Source: Burkholderiales bacterium
GTDB taxonomy: Bacteria; Pseudomonadota; Gammaproteobacteria; Burkholderiales; Burkholderiaceae_C
Direction: 5' to 3'
Assembly: GCA_947448105.1 (NCBI GenBank)
Contig: CANFNE010000006.1
Location: 1-28,566 of the forward strand
Length of the DNA: 28,566 bases
Shown: positions 8,041 through 18,505 of the stretch, in pieces
Numbering within the stretch: position 1 is the first letter of the stretch
Layout: every line of letters begins with the position of its first letter
Program-made: the position numbers and the translations under genes
Notes under the pieces: model-generated
The model's input: only the letters and a program-made list of their open reading frames with translations
Told to the model about the DNA's origin: nothing
Databases searched by the model: none

Positions 8041-9551
8041 GCTGCGCTCCACAAACCACTCATCCATTCACCCACTTGCTCCACCGTGGCCTGCGCCGCG
8101 GCCACCGAGGGCGAGAGCCGGCCGAGGGCAATCACATGCATGCGGTCACACACTTCAAACAGCTCGTCGAGCTCTTCGCTGACCACCAGCACCGCGCATC
8201 CTGCGTCGCGCAGGGCCAAAATTGCGCCCCGAATCTGCGCCGCCGCCCCCACGTCCACACCCCAGGTGGGCTGCGAGACGATAAACAGGCTGGGCCGGGC
8301 ATCAATCTCGCGCCCGACAATGAATTTTTGCAAATTGCCGCCTGACAGCGACCGCGCCGCCGCCCCCGGCCCATTGGCCTTGACGCCAAAGCGCTCCATG
8401 ATGCGCCGGGCCTGTGCGTCGAGCGGGCCCAACTGCAACCATCCACCCAGAAAGCCGGGGGCGGCGATGGCTTCCTTGCGCGTGAGCAAGAGGTTTTGCG
8501 CCAGGCTGAGCGTGGGCACGGCGCCGCGGCCCAGGCGCTCTTCGGGCACAAAGTGCAGGCCGAGCTTGCGCCGCGCGCCCGGATGCAGGGCCGAGACATC
8601 GTGCGCGCCCATGGTGATGCTGCCCGCCGATGCGCGGCAGTCTTCCCCCGACAAGGCGTAGAGCAGCTCTTTTTGCCCGTTGCCCGACACGCCGGCAATC
8701 CCCACCACCTCGCCCGCGCGCACCTGCAGGTCAATGCCTTGCAGGTCCACGCCAAACTGGTCTTCGCGCGCCAAGTTCAGGCCGCTGACCTGCAAGCGAA
8801 CCTCGCCCACCACGCCCGTGTTGTGCACCAGCTTGGGCGGCTCGCTGCCTATCATCAGGCGCGACAAGGACGCGTTCGACTCCTCAGCCGGATTGCACAC
8901 GCCGGTGACCTTGCCCCCGCGCAGCACGGTGCAGGCATTGCACAGCGCGCGGATTTCGTGGAGCTTGTGGCTGATGTACAAAATACTGCAGCCCTCAGAC
9001 GCGAGTTGCCTGAGCACCACAAACAGTTTTTCCACCGCCTGGGGCGTGAGCACCGAGGTCGGTTCGTCCAGGATAAGCAACTGGGGGTTGGTCAGCAGCG
9101 CGCGGATGATTTCCACCCGCTGCATCTCGCCCACACCCAGGGTGTGGACCGGGCGCTCGGGGTCAATGTCCAGGCCGTACTGCGCGGCTTTTTGGGCAAT
9201 GCTGCGGGTCACCTGGTCCAGGCTCAGGCTTTTGTCCAAGCCGAGCCAGACGTTTTCTGCCACCGTGATGGTGTCAAAGAGATTGAAGTGCTGAAACACC
9301 ATGCTGATGCCCAAAGCGCGTGCCTCTTTGGGGTTGCGTACCTGGGCCACGTGGCCGTTAAAGGCGATCTGGCCGGCATCGGGCTTGATGGAGCCGTAGA
9401 TGATCTTCATCAGCGTGGACTTGCCCGCGCCGTTTTCACCCAGCACCGCATGGGTCTGGCCAGGTAGCACCGTGAGCGCCACATCGCTGTTGGCAACGAC
9501 TCCCGGATAGGCTTTGGTAATACCAGTAAGTTGCAGGCGGGGGGCGATCAT
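8037..9551 (-). CDS. ABC importer ATPase with two nucleotide-binding domains (BMP/sugar type)
   Basis: This 504-residue tandem ATPase resembles RbsA/NupO. The first domain has Walker A GENGAGKST (38-46), a signature LGVGEMQ (138-144) and Walker B LLILDEP (158-164). The second half has a degenerate Walker A (GVSGNGQKE), an intact LSGGNLQ signature (about 402-408) and a Walker B in which the catalytic Glu position reads Gln (SQPTWGVD), the usual asymmetry of this family. The frame stays open upstream to 10145, but that extension lies antisense to xdhA and has no family similarity, so the ATG at 9551 was chosen. No clear Shine-Dalgarno precedes it. It is the first gene of the transporter operon and is divergent from xdhA. 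Confidence 0.93.
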   Translation of the reverse strand: MIAPRLQLTGITKAYPGVVANSDVALTVLPGQTHAVLGENGAGKSTLMKIIYGSIKPDAGQIAFNGHVAQVRNPKEARALGISMVFQHFNLFDTITVAENVWLGLDKSLSLDQVTRSIAQKAAQYGLDIDPERPVHTLGVGEMQRVEIIRALLTNPQLLILDEPTSVLTPQAVEKLFVVLRQLASEGCSILYISHKLHEIRALCNACTVLRGGKVTGVCNPAEESNASLSRLMIGSEPPKLVHNTGVVGEVRLQVSGLNLAREDQFGVDLQGIDLQVRAGEVVGIAGVSGNGQKELLYALSGEDCRASAGSITMGAHDVSALHPGARRKLGLHFVPEERLGRGAVPTLSLAQNLLLTRKEAIAAPGFLGGWLQLGPLDAQARRIMERFGVKANGPGAAARSLSGGNLQKFIVGREIDARPSLFIVSQPTWGVDVGAAAQIRGAILALRDAGCAVLVVSEELDELFEVCDRMHVIALGRLSPSVAAAQATVEQVGEWMSGLWSAA

Positions 9552-9583
9552 GCGGCTTTTGGAGGGGGAAACGTGACTGCGGG

Positions 9584-9611
9584 TTACCGGCGGTGGATGA
9601 ATGCGTATGCT
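9584..9611 (+). promoter_or_regulatory. Weak sigma70-like promoter candidate for xdhA
   Basis: TTACCG (9584-9589) and TATGCT (9606-9611) are separated by 16 bases and lie about 70 bases before the xdhA start, in the 130-base region divergent from the transporter. Both hexamers match consensus only partly, so this is a tentative assignment. Confidence 0.25.
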
Positions 9612-9681
9612 AACGGCTTGGGCAGGACGGTGAAGACCTGATTTACCCTTGCACCAATTTGAGGCACAAAGGACACGGTTG

Positions 9682-11237
9682 ATGGACACACTAGCAAATT
9701 GCAAGCCCGTTCGGTTTATCAAGGGCGGAACTGTGCACACGCTGGCGCAGGTGGCGCCCACCCGCACCCTGCTTGAAGTGCTGCGCGAAGACCTGCATTG
9801 CACCGGCACCAAAGAAGGCTGCGGCGAAGGCGACTGTGGCGCCTGCACCGTGGTGGTGGGCGAATTGCGCGCTGGCAAGCTGCACACGCAGGCGGTCAAC
9901 AGCTGCATCAAGCTGGCGCATTCGGTAGACGGTATGGCGCTGTGGACGGTGGAAGACCTGGCGGCGCCCGACGGCAGCCTGCATCCCGCGCAAACCGCGC
10001 TGGCGCAGTGCCACGGATCGCAATGCGGCTTTTGTACGCCGGGCTTTGTCATGAGCCTGGCGGCGCTCTCAGAACAGCACCCTAAACGCGCCATCAGCCG
10101 CGAGGTGGCGTCCCAAGCGCTGTCGGGCAATTTGTGCCGCTGCACCGGCTACCGCCCGATTCTCGACGCCGCCCAAGCCATGGCGCAACTGCCGCGCCAG
10201 CCCTTGGACAGCCCGGAAGTGCGCAGCGGCCTGCGCGCCCTGGCCCACGTGGCGCAGGCCGAGGCCGCCGCGTTGGCGCCGGTCAAACCCGCGCCCAAGC
10301 GCACCCCAAAACCCAGGGTGGACGCCTACGCCGCACCCGCCGACCTGGCCACGCTGCTGGCGCTGCGCCACGCCTATCCGCAGGCCCAAGTCGTGGCCGG
10401 TTGCACCGACGTGGGTTTGTGGATTACCAAGCAGCACCGCGACTTTGCCCAGGTGCTCGATGTGACCCGGGTGGACGAGCTGCGCCAGATCGACGATTAC
10501 CCGCACCACATCGCGATTGGTGCGGCGGTGAATCTGACGGACGCTTTTGCCGCCCTGGTGGCGCAGCGGCCGCAGTTGCAAAGTTTTGCCCAGCGCTTTG
10601 CCGGCCTGCCGGTACGCAACGCGGGCACCCTGGGCGGCAACGTAGCCAACGGTTCACCCATTGGCGACTCCATGCCGCTGCTTATTGCCCTGGGCGCCAA
10701 CGTGGTGCTGGTAAGTGTCAGCGGCTACCGCGAAATGCCCATCGAAGACCTGTACCTGGCCTACCGCACAACCGCCCTGCGCCCGGACGAAGTGCTGGGC
10801 TGGATCAAGGTACCCAAACCGATGCCCGTAGTTCGCAGCAAAACCAAGGCGAGCAGCGGCGAACTGTGCCGCGTCTACAAAATTTCCAAACGCTTGGAGG
10901 ACGATATTTCTGCGGTCTGCCTGGCGCTCAATCTCCAGCTTCAGGATGGGCGTGTCGTACGCGCATCGGTCGGCGCCGGTGGCGTGGCCGCCACGCCGGT
11001 GCGCGCACGCGCAACCCAAGCTGCACTCGTGGGCCAGCCCTGGACCGAGGCCACGGTGCGCAGCGCCATGGCCGCCCTGCGCGCCGAGTTCGCGCCGATT
11101 TCTGACATGCGCGCCAGCGGCGCCTACCGCAGCGAAGTACTGGGCAATTTGCTCTGGCGCTTTTGGCTGGAAAGCCAGGGCACGCCGCGCACCGACTTGC
11201 AGGCCCTGGCCGCACTAGACCTGGAGGGCGCACAGCC

Positions 11238-11241
<4 letters not shown>
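9682..11241 (+). CDS. xdhA: Xanthine dehydrogenase small subunit (2Fe-2S and FAD)
   Basis: The 519-residue subunit carries the electron-transfer half of xanthine dehydrogenase. Residues 1-90 form a plant-type 2Fe-2S domain with C47, C52, C55 and C75. Residues 100-175 form the second 2Fe-2S helical domain with C115, C118, C152 and C154. From about residue 215 an FAD domain follows, with VVAGCTDVGLWI and RNAGTLGGNVANGSPIGDS, then the CO-dehydrogenase flavoprotein C-terminal domain. Electrons from hypoxanthine or xanthine oxidation pass from the molybdenum site through these clusters to FAD and NAD+. The ATG at 9682 has an AAAGGA Shine-Dalgarno, preferable to the TTG at 9649. The stop overlaps the xdhB start as ATGA. 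Confidence 0.97.
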
Positions 11242-13688
<2,447 letters not shown>

Positions 13689-13702
13689 CCCTCCCGCTGT
13701 CC

Positions 13703-13969
13703 ATGGTGATTACCCACGCGCTGCTCAAGCAGATTGAAGACCAGCGCTTAAACAGCACCGAAGTCGGCGCGCACATGCAGGCCGCCGTGCAAGCCATTGC
13801 CGCGCAACTGGGTTTAAGCCTGCGCGAGCCGCCCCCCTGGCCCACCACCTGCTGCGGCCGGGGCTGTGGCACCTGCGTGTGGGAAGCCTATTACTACGCC
13901 CTGGACTGGTGGCGCGAAGACGCGCTGGAGGCGGTGCGGGCGGCGGGTTTGGCGCGGCCCGTAGCGTAA
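13703..13969 (+). CDS. Small Cys-rich oxidoreductase-like domain protein
   Basis: This 88-residue protein starts at ATG 13703, 14 bases after xdhB. The second half reads PPPWPTTCC, then GRGCGTCVWEAYY and a Trp/acidic tail. That matches the pattern of the oxidoreductase-like N-terminal domain family (Pfam Oxidored-like, PF09791): a Pro-rich lead, CCG.GC..CVW and an aromatic helix. The family is mostly uncharacterised, and the four Cys suggest a metal or redox site. The N-terminal 40 residues form an amphipathic helix with no known domain. Co-orientation and short spacing suggest cotranscription with xdhAB, but a role in purine oxidation is only inferred. Confidence 0.75.
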   Translation: MVITHALLKQIEDQRLNSTEVGAHMQAAVQAIAAQLGLSLREPPPWPTTCCGRGCGTCVWEAYYYALDWWREDALEAVRAAGLARPVA

Positions 13970-14049
13970 TCGCGCCCTGACGCAGCCCTTCCATCCCCGC
14001 CCAAGGGCCGTGCCTCAGGCGGTGCGAACCTGAGCCAGCAAGCCGTAAA

Positions 14050-14063
14050 ACCAGCTAACTGGT
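14050..14063. promoter_or_regulatory. Palindromic operator candidate upstream of vapB-like gene
   Basis: ACCAG-CTAA-CTGGT is a perfect 5-base inverted repeat ending 12 bases before the antitoxin ATG. It adjoins TAAACT, which could serve as a -10 element. Toxin-antitoxin operons with ribbon-helix-helix antitoxins commonly autoregulate through such a palindrome over the promoter. No Shine-Dalgarno is visible, so the transcript may be leaderless or nearly so. Confidence 0.45.
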
Positions 14064-14075
14064 AAACTTGCCCGC

Positions 14076-14381
14076 ATGAAAACCACCTTCGACCTGCCCG
14101 ACGAGCTGGTGCGCGCCATGAAAATGCGCGCGCTGCTGCAAGGGCGCACGCTGCGCGACCTGGTGGCCGACTTTCTGCGCCAGGGCTTGGGAATGGCGCC
14201 CCAGCAGACGCCACAAGCGCCGCCGCAGGGCGCCATGGTGCAAACAGCGCCCAATGGCCTGCCCACCATCCGCTGCAATGCCAACGCCCCGGCCACGGCC
14301 ATGGGGCTGCAAGACTTGCTATCAATGGAGCAAGAAGCCCAAACTGCCGAGGACTTGCAGCGTGCCAGCCGCCCTGTTTGA
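14076..14381 (+). CDS. VapB-type antitoxin (ribbon-helix-helix-like)
   Basis: The 101-residue protein begins MKTTFDLPDELVRAMK, a pattern typical of ribbon-helix-helix antitoxins: a short beta strand, then two helices (to about residue 40, LRDLVADFLRQGL). A Pro/Gln-rich linker follows, and then a C-terminal segment ending in an acidic helix (LQDLLSMEQEAQTAEDLQ) that would wrap the toxin. Its last 20 bases overlap the downstream PIN-domain gene, the usual toxin-antitoxin arrangement. It likely binds DNA at its own promoter and neutralises the toxin. The linker is longer than in compact VapB proteins. Confidence 0.82.
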   Translation: MKTTFDLPDELVRAMKMRALLQGRTLRDLVADFLRQGLGMAPQQTPQAPPQGAMVQTAPNGLPTIRCNANAPATAMGLQDLLSMEQEAQTAEDLQRASRPV

Positions 14382-14811
14382 CACCAATGTGTGGCTGGCT
14401 GCCATCTTTACCACCCACCCTTTTCATGCCCAGGCCCAGCAGGCGCTGCAAAACGCCAGCGCCCAGCAGCCCGCCGCCTGGTGCCGCGCCACCGAGCAAA
14501 GTTTTTTGCGCTTGGCCACCACGCCGGCGCTGCTCAAGGCCTATGGCGCGCAGGGCATGAGCAACCGCGCCGCCTTGCAAGCGCTGGACGCGCTGCAGGC
14601 CTTGCCACAGGTCTGCGCGTTGATTGAGGCACCCGGCGTGCTGGCGCTGTGGCGCCAGTTGGCCGCGCGCGACACGGCCTCGCCCAAGGTCTGGATGGAC
14701 GCTTACCTGGCCGCCTTTGCCATCGCTGGCGGCCTGCACCTGGTCACGCTAGACCGAGATTTCAACCAATTTGCACCCCAGGGCCTGAATTTGCTGCTGC
14801 TGGGGGCCTGA
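14362..14811 (+). CDS. VapC-type PIN-domain ribonuclease toxin
   Basis: The 149-residue PIN-domain protein starts at the GTG at 14362, inside the antitoxin gene, giving VPAALFDTNVW at the N-terminus. Acidic active-site residues are present: the first Asp in LFDTNVW, the Glu in ATEQSFLRLA, the Asp in WMDAYLAAFA and the Asp pair in TLDRDF. These form the Mg2+ site of VapC ribonucleases, which usually cut tRNA or rRNA. All four positions are intact, so activity is expected. A longer frame back to 14254 is rejected because it would bury the antitoxin C-terminus and add no PIN sequence. The gene ends six bases before the Hsp70-like gene. Confidence 0.85.
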   Translation: MPAALFDTNVWLAAIFTTHPFHAQAQQALQNASAQQPAAWCRATEQSFLRLATTPALLKAYGAQGMSNRAALQALDALQALPQVCALIEAPGVLALWRQLAARDTASPKVWMDAYLAAFAIAGGLHLVTLDRDFNQFAPQGLNLLLLGA

Positions 14812-14817
14812 AACGCC

Positions 14818-16071
14818 ATGACTCCTTCCCCGCCGGGCACGCTCGGCATCGATTTCGGCACCTCCAATTCGGCGGTGTCTTGGGCCGCGCCCGGCGGCAC
14901 TGCGCGCCTGATTGCGCTCGAAGGCGAGGCGCTGGCCATGCCCACGGCCGTGTTCTACAACAGCGAAGACCTGCGCACCCACTTTGGCCGCGACGCCGTG
15001 ACGCACTACCTGGAAGGCACCGAGGGGCGCCTGATGCGCTCGCTCAAAAGCCTCTTGGGAAGCCCGCTGCTGCTGGAAACCACCGAGGTCAACCACCGGC
15101 AGATCAGCTTTCAGGACATCATCGCCACCTTTTTGGCTACGCTGCGCGAGCGTGCCGCGCACAGCCTGGGCAGCGCGCCCACGCGGGTTGTGATGGGCCG
15201 GCCCGTGCATTTTGTGGACGACGACCCGGCGCGCGACGCGCTGGCGCAGGCGTCCTTGCAGCAGGCGGCACAGGCGGTCGGGTTTACAGAAGTGACTTTT
15301 CAGCTCGAACCCATCGCGGCGGCCCTGGACTACGAGCGCCGCCTGGACCGCGAGCAAACCGTGCTGGTGGCCGACCTGGGCGGCGGCACGTCCGACTTCA
15401 CCGTGGTGCGCCTGGGCCCGCAGCGCATGCGACTGCCCAATCGCCTGCACGACGTGCTGGCCACCAGCGGCGTGCACGTGGGTGGCACCGACTTTGACCA
15501 AAAACTCAGCCTGGACTTGGTCATGCCGCTGCTGGGCTACGGCCACCTGGGGCCGCAAGGGCGCGAGGTGCCCAACCGCGTGTTTTTTGACTTATCCACC
15601 TGGCACCTGATCCACTGGCTCTACCAGCCGCGCGCCCTGGCGCAAGCGCAAGCGCTGTGGACCAATTACGCCGATCCCCCGTTGCACCAGCGCCTCATGC
15701 AGGTGTTGCAGCAGCGCCTGGGCCACCACCTGGCGCACGACGTGGAGCAGGCCAAGATCCGCTGCTCGCAAAGCCATGCCAACACAAACCTTGACTTGGC
15801 CTATGTCGAACCCGGCTTGCATGCCGCCATGACGGCCAGCGGTATCCAAGACCACCTGCAAGCGCTGCTGGCGCGCACCGTGGACTGTGCGTGCGCATGC
15901 GTGCAAGCCGCAGGTCTGGCCCCGCAGGCGATTGACGCCATTTACCTGACCGGGGGCTCGTCGGCACTGCGGCCTTTTCAGGCTGCATTGCAAGCGGCGT
16001 TTGTGGGCGTGCCGCTGGTGGAAGGCGATTTGTTTGGCGGTGTGGCCTCGGGCCTGGCCTACAGCGCTTAA
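14818..16071 (+). CDS. Hsp70-family ATPase without substrate domain (YegD-like)
   Basis: The 417-residue protein covers only the actin/Hsp70 ATPase fold. Phosphate-1 motif IDFGTSNSAVSW (11-22), phosphate-2 motif VADLGGGTSDF (184-194) and adenosine motif YLTGGSSALRPF (from about 376) are all present. The protein ends just after the ATPase domain (FGGVASGLAY), as in YegD, so there is no beta-sandwich or lid for peptide binding as in DnaK. YegD-like proteins are poorly understood and may act as ATP-dependent regulators or assembly factors. It begins six bases after the PIN toxin and ends 14 bases before the next gene, suggesting one transcript with the toxin-antitoxin pair. Confidence 0.9.
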   Translation: MTPSPPGTLGIDFGTSNSAVSWAAPGGTARLIALEGEALAMPTAVFYNSEDLRTHFGRDAVTHYLEGTEGRLMRSLKSLLGSPLLLETTEVNHRQISFQDIIATFLATLRERAAHSLGSAPTRVVMGRPVHFVDDDPARDALAQASLQQAAQAVGFTEVTFQLEPIAAALDYERRLDREQTVLVADLGGGTSDFTVVRLGPQRMRLPNRLHDVLATSGVHVGGTDFDQKLSLDLVMPLLGYGHLGPQGREVPNRVFFDLSTWHLIHWLYQPRALAQAQALWTNYADPPLHQRLMQVLQQRLGHHLAHDVEQAKIRCSQSHANTNLDLAYVEPGLHAAMTASGIQDHLQALLARTVDCACACVQAAGLAPQAIDAIYLTGGSSALRPFQAALQAAFVGVPLVEGDLFGGVASGLAYSA

Positions 16072-16085
16072 GCGCGGGCCCCGCG

Positions 16086-16841
16086 ATGAACCAGCCGTCA
16101 CCCCAAGACAGCACCGCGGACGCAGCCGCCTTTTACCGCGACGGCCAGACCCTGCGCAGCCGCAGCGTGAGCGCGACGGTGCTCTCGGGCCAGGTGGACG
16201 TGCCGCCGCCCGAGCCCCGGCTGCTGGCCGACTGGGCGCGCGAAATCACCCACAAGCTGGGGCTCGAATCCGGCGACGTCGAATCCCTGCCTCTGGCACG
16301 CGCCCGCATGCGCTGGCCAGGCTATGGCCGGTGCGTGCAAGCCGCCTCTGACTGGACGCGCAGCCTGGGCCTGCACGACCTGCTGGCCAGCAGTGCGGTG
16401 GCGCTGATGGCCTGCCGTGGCGCGCGCTACCACCACGACGGCGCGCAATACGGCGGCGCGGCGTTTTGCAATCTGTTCTTGGGCGATGACCGGGCCCAAG
16501 ACCTGCACTTCCCCTTGAGCGGCCAACGCATCCCACTGCGCCGGGGCACGGTGGTGCTGTTTGACACCGCTCAGCCGCACGGCGTCATTGCACGCCACGC
16601 CAGCGGCTTTGACGCCGGTGACTTTGCGCCCAGCGCCGACGGCTGCCAGGTGTTCCTGACCTGGGAACTGCCAATAGCCCACCCGGCACTTGCCCAAGTA
16701 CTTGGCATCCGCTTTGACACCGCCCGGCGCACCGCGGCGCAACTCCAAGATGAACAGGTCTGGCACCACGGTGCGCCGGGCGAGGTGTGCCCCAAGAGCG
16801 GTCGCTGGCGGGCTACGCGCCAGCCACTGCCCCTCGGTTAG
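16086..16841 (+). CDS. Orphan protein with HxD...H motif (possible cupin-like/2OG-oxygenase fold)
   Basis: I do not recognise this 251-residue protein as a named family. Its central part contains RYHHDGAQYGGAAFCN, with an HxD pair (H116, D118), and then LRRGTVVLFDTAQPHGVI with a distal His (H165) in a strand-turn-strand context. This spacing is what a double-stranded beta-helix iron enzyme (2-oxoglutarate/Fe(II) oxygenase type) shows. However, the Arg expected about ten residues after the distal His to bind 2-oxoglutarate is not evident, so a different cupin-like enzyme or a non-enzymatic fold is possible. No signal peptide or membrane segment is seen. It lies 14 bases after the Hsp70-like gene. 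Confidence 0.75.
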   Translation: MNQPSPQDSTADAAAFYRDGQTLRSRSVSATVLSGQVDVPPPEPRLLADWAREITHKLGLESGDVESLPLARARMRWPGYGRCVQAASDWTRSLGLHDLLASSAVALMACRGARYHHDGAQYGGAAFCNLFLGDDRAQDLHFPLSGQRIPLRRGTVVLFDTAQPHGVIARHASGFDAGDFAPSADGCQVFLTWELPIAHPALAQVLGIRFDTARRTAAQLQDEQVWHHGAPGEVCPKSGRWRATRQPLPLG

Positions 16842-16866
16842 ACTGAAAGCAAAGGAAGCAAGCACT

Positions 16867-17025
16867 ATGGCAGGCGTATTCGGCAAAGACCCCCACATGA
16901 AAAAGAACACCCGCGCGGAGGTGGAGCGCCTGAACGTAGAGCGCAAGCGCAAGCTCGCAGAAGCGGCGCAGAAGTTCAACCAAAAGAGAGCTGCTGCGCC
17001 CAGCGGCACGCCAAGCGCAAAGTAG
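16867..17025 (+). CDS. Small highly charged hypothetical protein
   Basis: A 52-residue product starts at ATG 16867 behind an AAAGGA-type Shine-Dalgarno (16851-16856), so translation is likely. It is rich in Lys, Arg, Glu and Ala, with a central helix (AEVERLNVERKRKLAEAAQKF) that could be a short coiled coil or nucleic-acid-binding helix, and an Ala/Pro/Ser tail. Longer frames in this phase overlap the preceding gene and lack a good start. No family is recognised. It is the last gene before the bidirectional terminator. Confidence 0.65.
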   Translation: MAGVFGKDPHMKKNTRAEVERLNVERKRKLAEAAQKFNQKRAAAPSGTPSAK

Positions 17026-17045
17026 CGGCGGCGTTTATCCCAGTA

Positions 17046-17069
17046 AAAAGGCCTCTTTTGAGGCCTTTT
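17046..17069. terminator. Bidirectional intrinsic terminator
   Basis: AAAAGGCCTC and GAGGCCTTTT form a perfect 10-base stem around a TTTT loop, with A and T runs on opposite ends. It lies between the converging small charged protein gene (+) and glycerate kinase (-) and can stop transcription from both sides. Confidence 0.92.
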
Positions 17070-17088
17070 CTTCTGCTGCGCCCGCGTC

Positions 17089-18429
17089 CTACAACACCAA
17101 TACCGCCCTGAAGTCGTTCACATTGGTGTGCGTGGGGCCGGTCACTACCAAATCGTCCAGCGCGGAGAAAAATCCGTAGGCGTCGTTGCGTTGCAAATGG
17201 TCCGTGATCTTCAGGCCCAGCGCTGCGGCGCGCGCCAGGGTGTCGGGCGCGACTTGGGCGCCCGCGTTGTCTTCTACCCCGTCAATGCCGTCGGTGTCGG
17301 CGGCCAGCGCCCAGACGCCGTCCATGCCTTGCAGCGCCTGCGCCAGGCCCATGCAAAACTCGCCGGCACGTCCGCCCCTGCCTTTGATCGCGCCAGGCGC
17401 GCGGGAGCGGATGGTCACCGTGGTTTCGCCGCCGCTCAACATCACACAGGGCTTTTGGAATGCGCCCTGCCCTTTGGCCACGGCGCGCGCCAACGCTGCG
17501 TGCACCTTGGCCACTTCGCGCGATTCGCCTTCTACTTCGTCGCTCAGGATGTAGGCGGCAATGCCCGCCGCACGCGCTGCGTCGGCAGCGGCCTGCAGGC
17601 TTTGCTGGGGCGTGGCGATCAGGTGCAGGCCATGGCCGCTAAAGGCGGCGTCGCCGGGCTTGGGCGTTTCCAGCGCGCCCGCCTCCAAAGCCTGTTGTAC
17701 CAAGGCAGGCACTTCCAAGCCATAGCGGCGCAAGATGTCCAGCGCGTCGGCGCAGGTGCTGGCGTCGGCCACCGTGGGGCCGCTGGCGATGGTGGACGGG
17801 TCGTCGCCGGGCACGTCGCTGATGGTCAAGGTCACCACCCGCGCAGGCGCGCACGCTGCACCCAGACGCCCACCCTTGATGCGCGAGAGGTGTTTGCGCA
17901 CGCAGTTCATCTCGCCAATGTGGGCGCCGCTCTCCAGCAGCTGTTGGTTAATGCGTTGTTTGTCTTGCAGGCTCAAGCCCTCGGCCGGCAGCGTGAGCAG
18001 GGCCGAGCCACCACCCGATATCAGGCACAGCACCAGGTCGTCTGACGTCAGCCCCTGGGTCAGGGCCAGGATGCGCTGCGCCGCGTCCAGCCCTGCGGCG
18101 TCAGGCACGGGGTGGGCGGCTTCCACCACTTCAATGCGCGGGGCCAGGCCCGCCGGGCGGGGCGGCGTGTGGCCGTAGCGTGTAACCACCAGGCCCGACA
18201 GCGGCGCATCCGTCGGCCAGAGCGCTTCGACCGCCTGCGCCATGGCGCCACCGGCCTTGCCCGCGCCCAGCACCAGGGTGCGGCCCTTGGGCGGCGAAGG
18301 CAAAAACGCAGCCGTGTTGTGCAGCGGCAAGGCGCGATTCACTGCAGCCTGGAACAGGGTTTGCAAGAACGCCTGCGGCTGTTGCGTAGGCGATGGAAAC
18401 GTCGTGGGGGCGGTCATTGGGGCGTACAT
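17089..18429 (-). CDS. ttuD: Glycerate 2-kinase (MOFRL/TtuD-GckA family)
   Basis: The 446-residue protein is a class II glycerate kinase, which converts D-glycerate and ATP to 2-phosphoglycerate in the cytoplasm. Characteristic segments are LGAGKAGGAMAQA near residue 55, LISGGGSALLTLPAEGL, NCVRKHLSRIKGGRL, SDVPGDDPSTIASGPT, MLSGGETTVT and the C-terminal MOFRL stretch GRGGRAGEFCMGLA with ADTDGIDGVEDNAGA. Older annotations call this family hydroxypyruvate reductase. The start is either ATG 18429 or ATG 18417; the upstream open frame to 18813 overlaps the divergent deaminase and is rejected. In purine degraders this enzyme can funnel glyoxylate-derived glycerate into glycolysis, which fits the neighbourhood, though that link is inferred. 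Confidence 0.92.
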   Translation of the reverse strand: MYAPMTAPTTFPSPTQQPQAFLQTLFQAAVNRALPLHNTAAFLPSPPKGRTLVLGAGKAGGAMAQAVEALWPTDAPLSGLVVTRYGHTPPRPAGLAPRIEVVEAAHPVPDAAGLDAAQRILALTQGLTSDDLVLCLISGGGSALLTLPAEGLSLQDKQRINQQLLESGAHIGEMNCVRKHLSRIKGGRLGAACAPARVVTLTISDVPGDDPSTIASGPTVADASTCADALDILRRYGLEVPALVQQALEAGALETPKPGDAAFSGHGLHLIATPQQSLQAAADAARAAGIAAYILSDEVEGESREVAKVHAALARAVAKGQGAFQKPCVMLSGGETTVTIRSRAPGAIKGRGGRAGEFCMGLAQALQGMDGVWALAADTDGIDGVEDNAGAQVAPDTLARAAALGLKITDHLQRNDAYGFFSALDDLVVTGPTHTNVNDFRAVLVL

Positions 18430-18505
18430 GCCTTGATCATAGGGCGCGACGTGCGACAGGCTGCGCTCGAGCATGGCGGCCCAGGGCCTGCGGCACAATG
18501 CCCGC

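Noticed and set aside
7501..8661. Long plus-strand open frame opposite the permease and ATPase genes
   Set aside because: It crosses two well-supported genes and has no motif; it is a codon-bias shadow.
9552..10145. Upstream extension of the ABC ATPase frame by about 198 codons
   Set aside because: It lies antisense to xdhA, has no recognisable domain and would put a long unrelated leader before a standard ATPase start.
14014..14034. CTCAGG / CCTGAG inverted repeat upstream of the antitoxin gene
   Set aside because: Only a six-base stem with a nine-base loop and no T tract, so it is not convincing as a terminator or operator.
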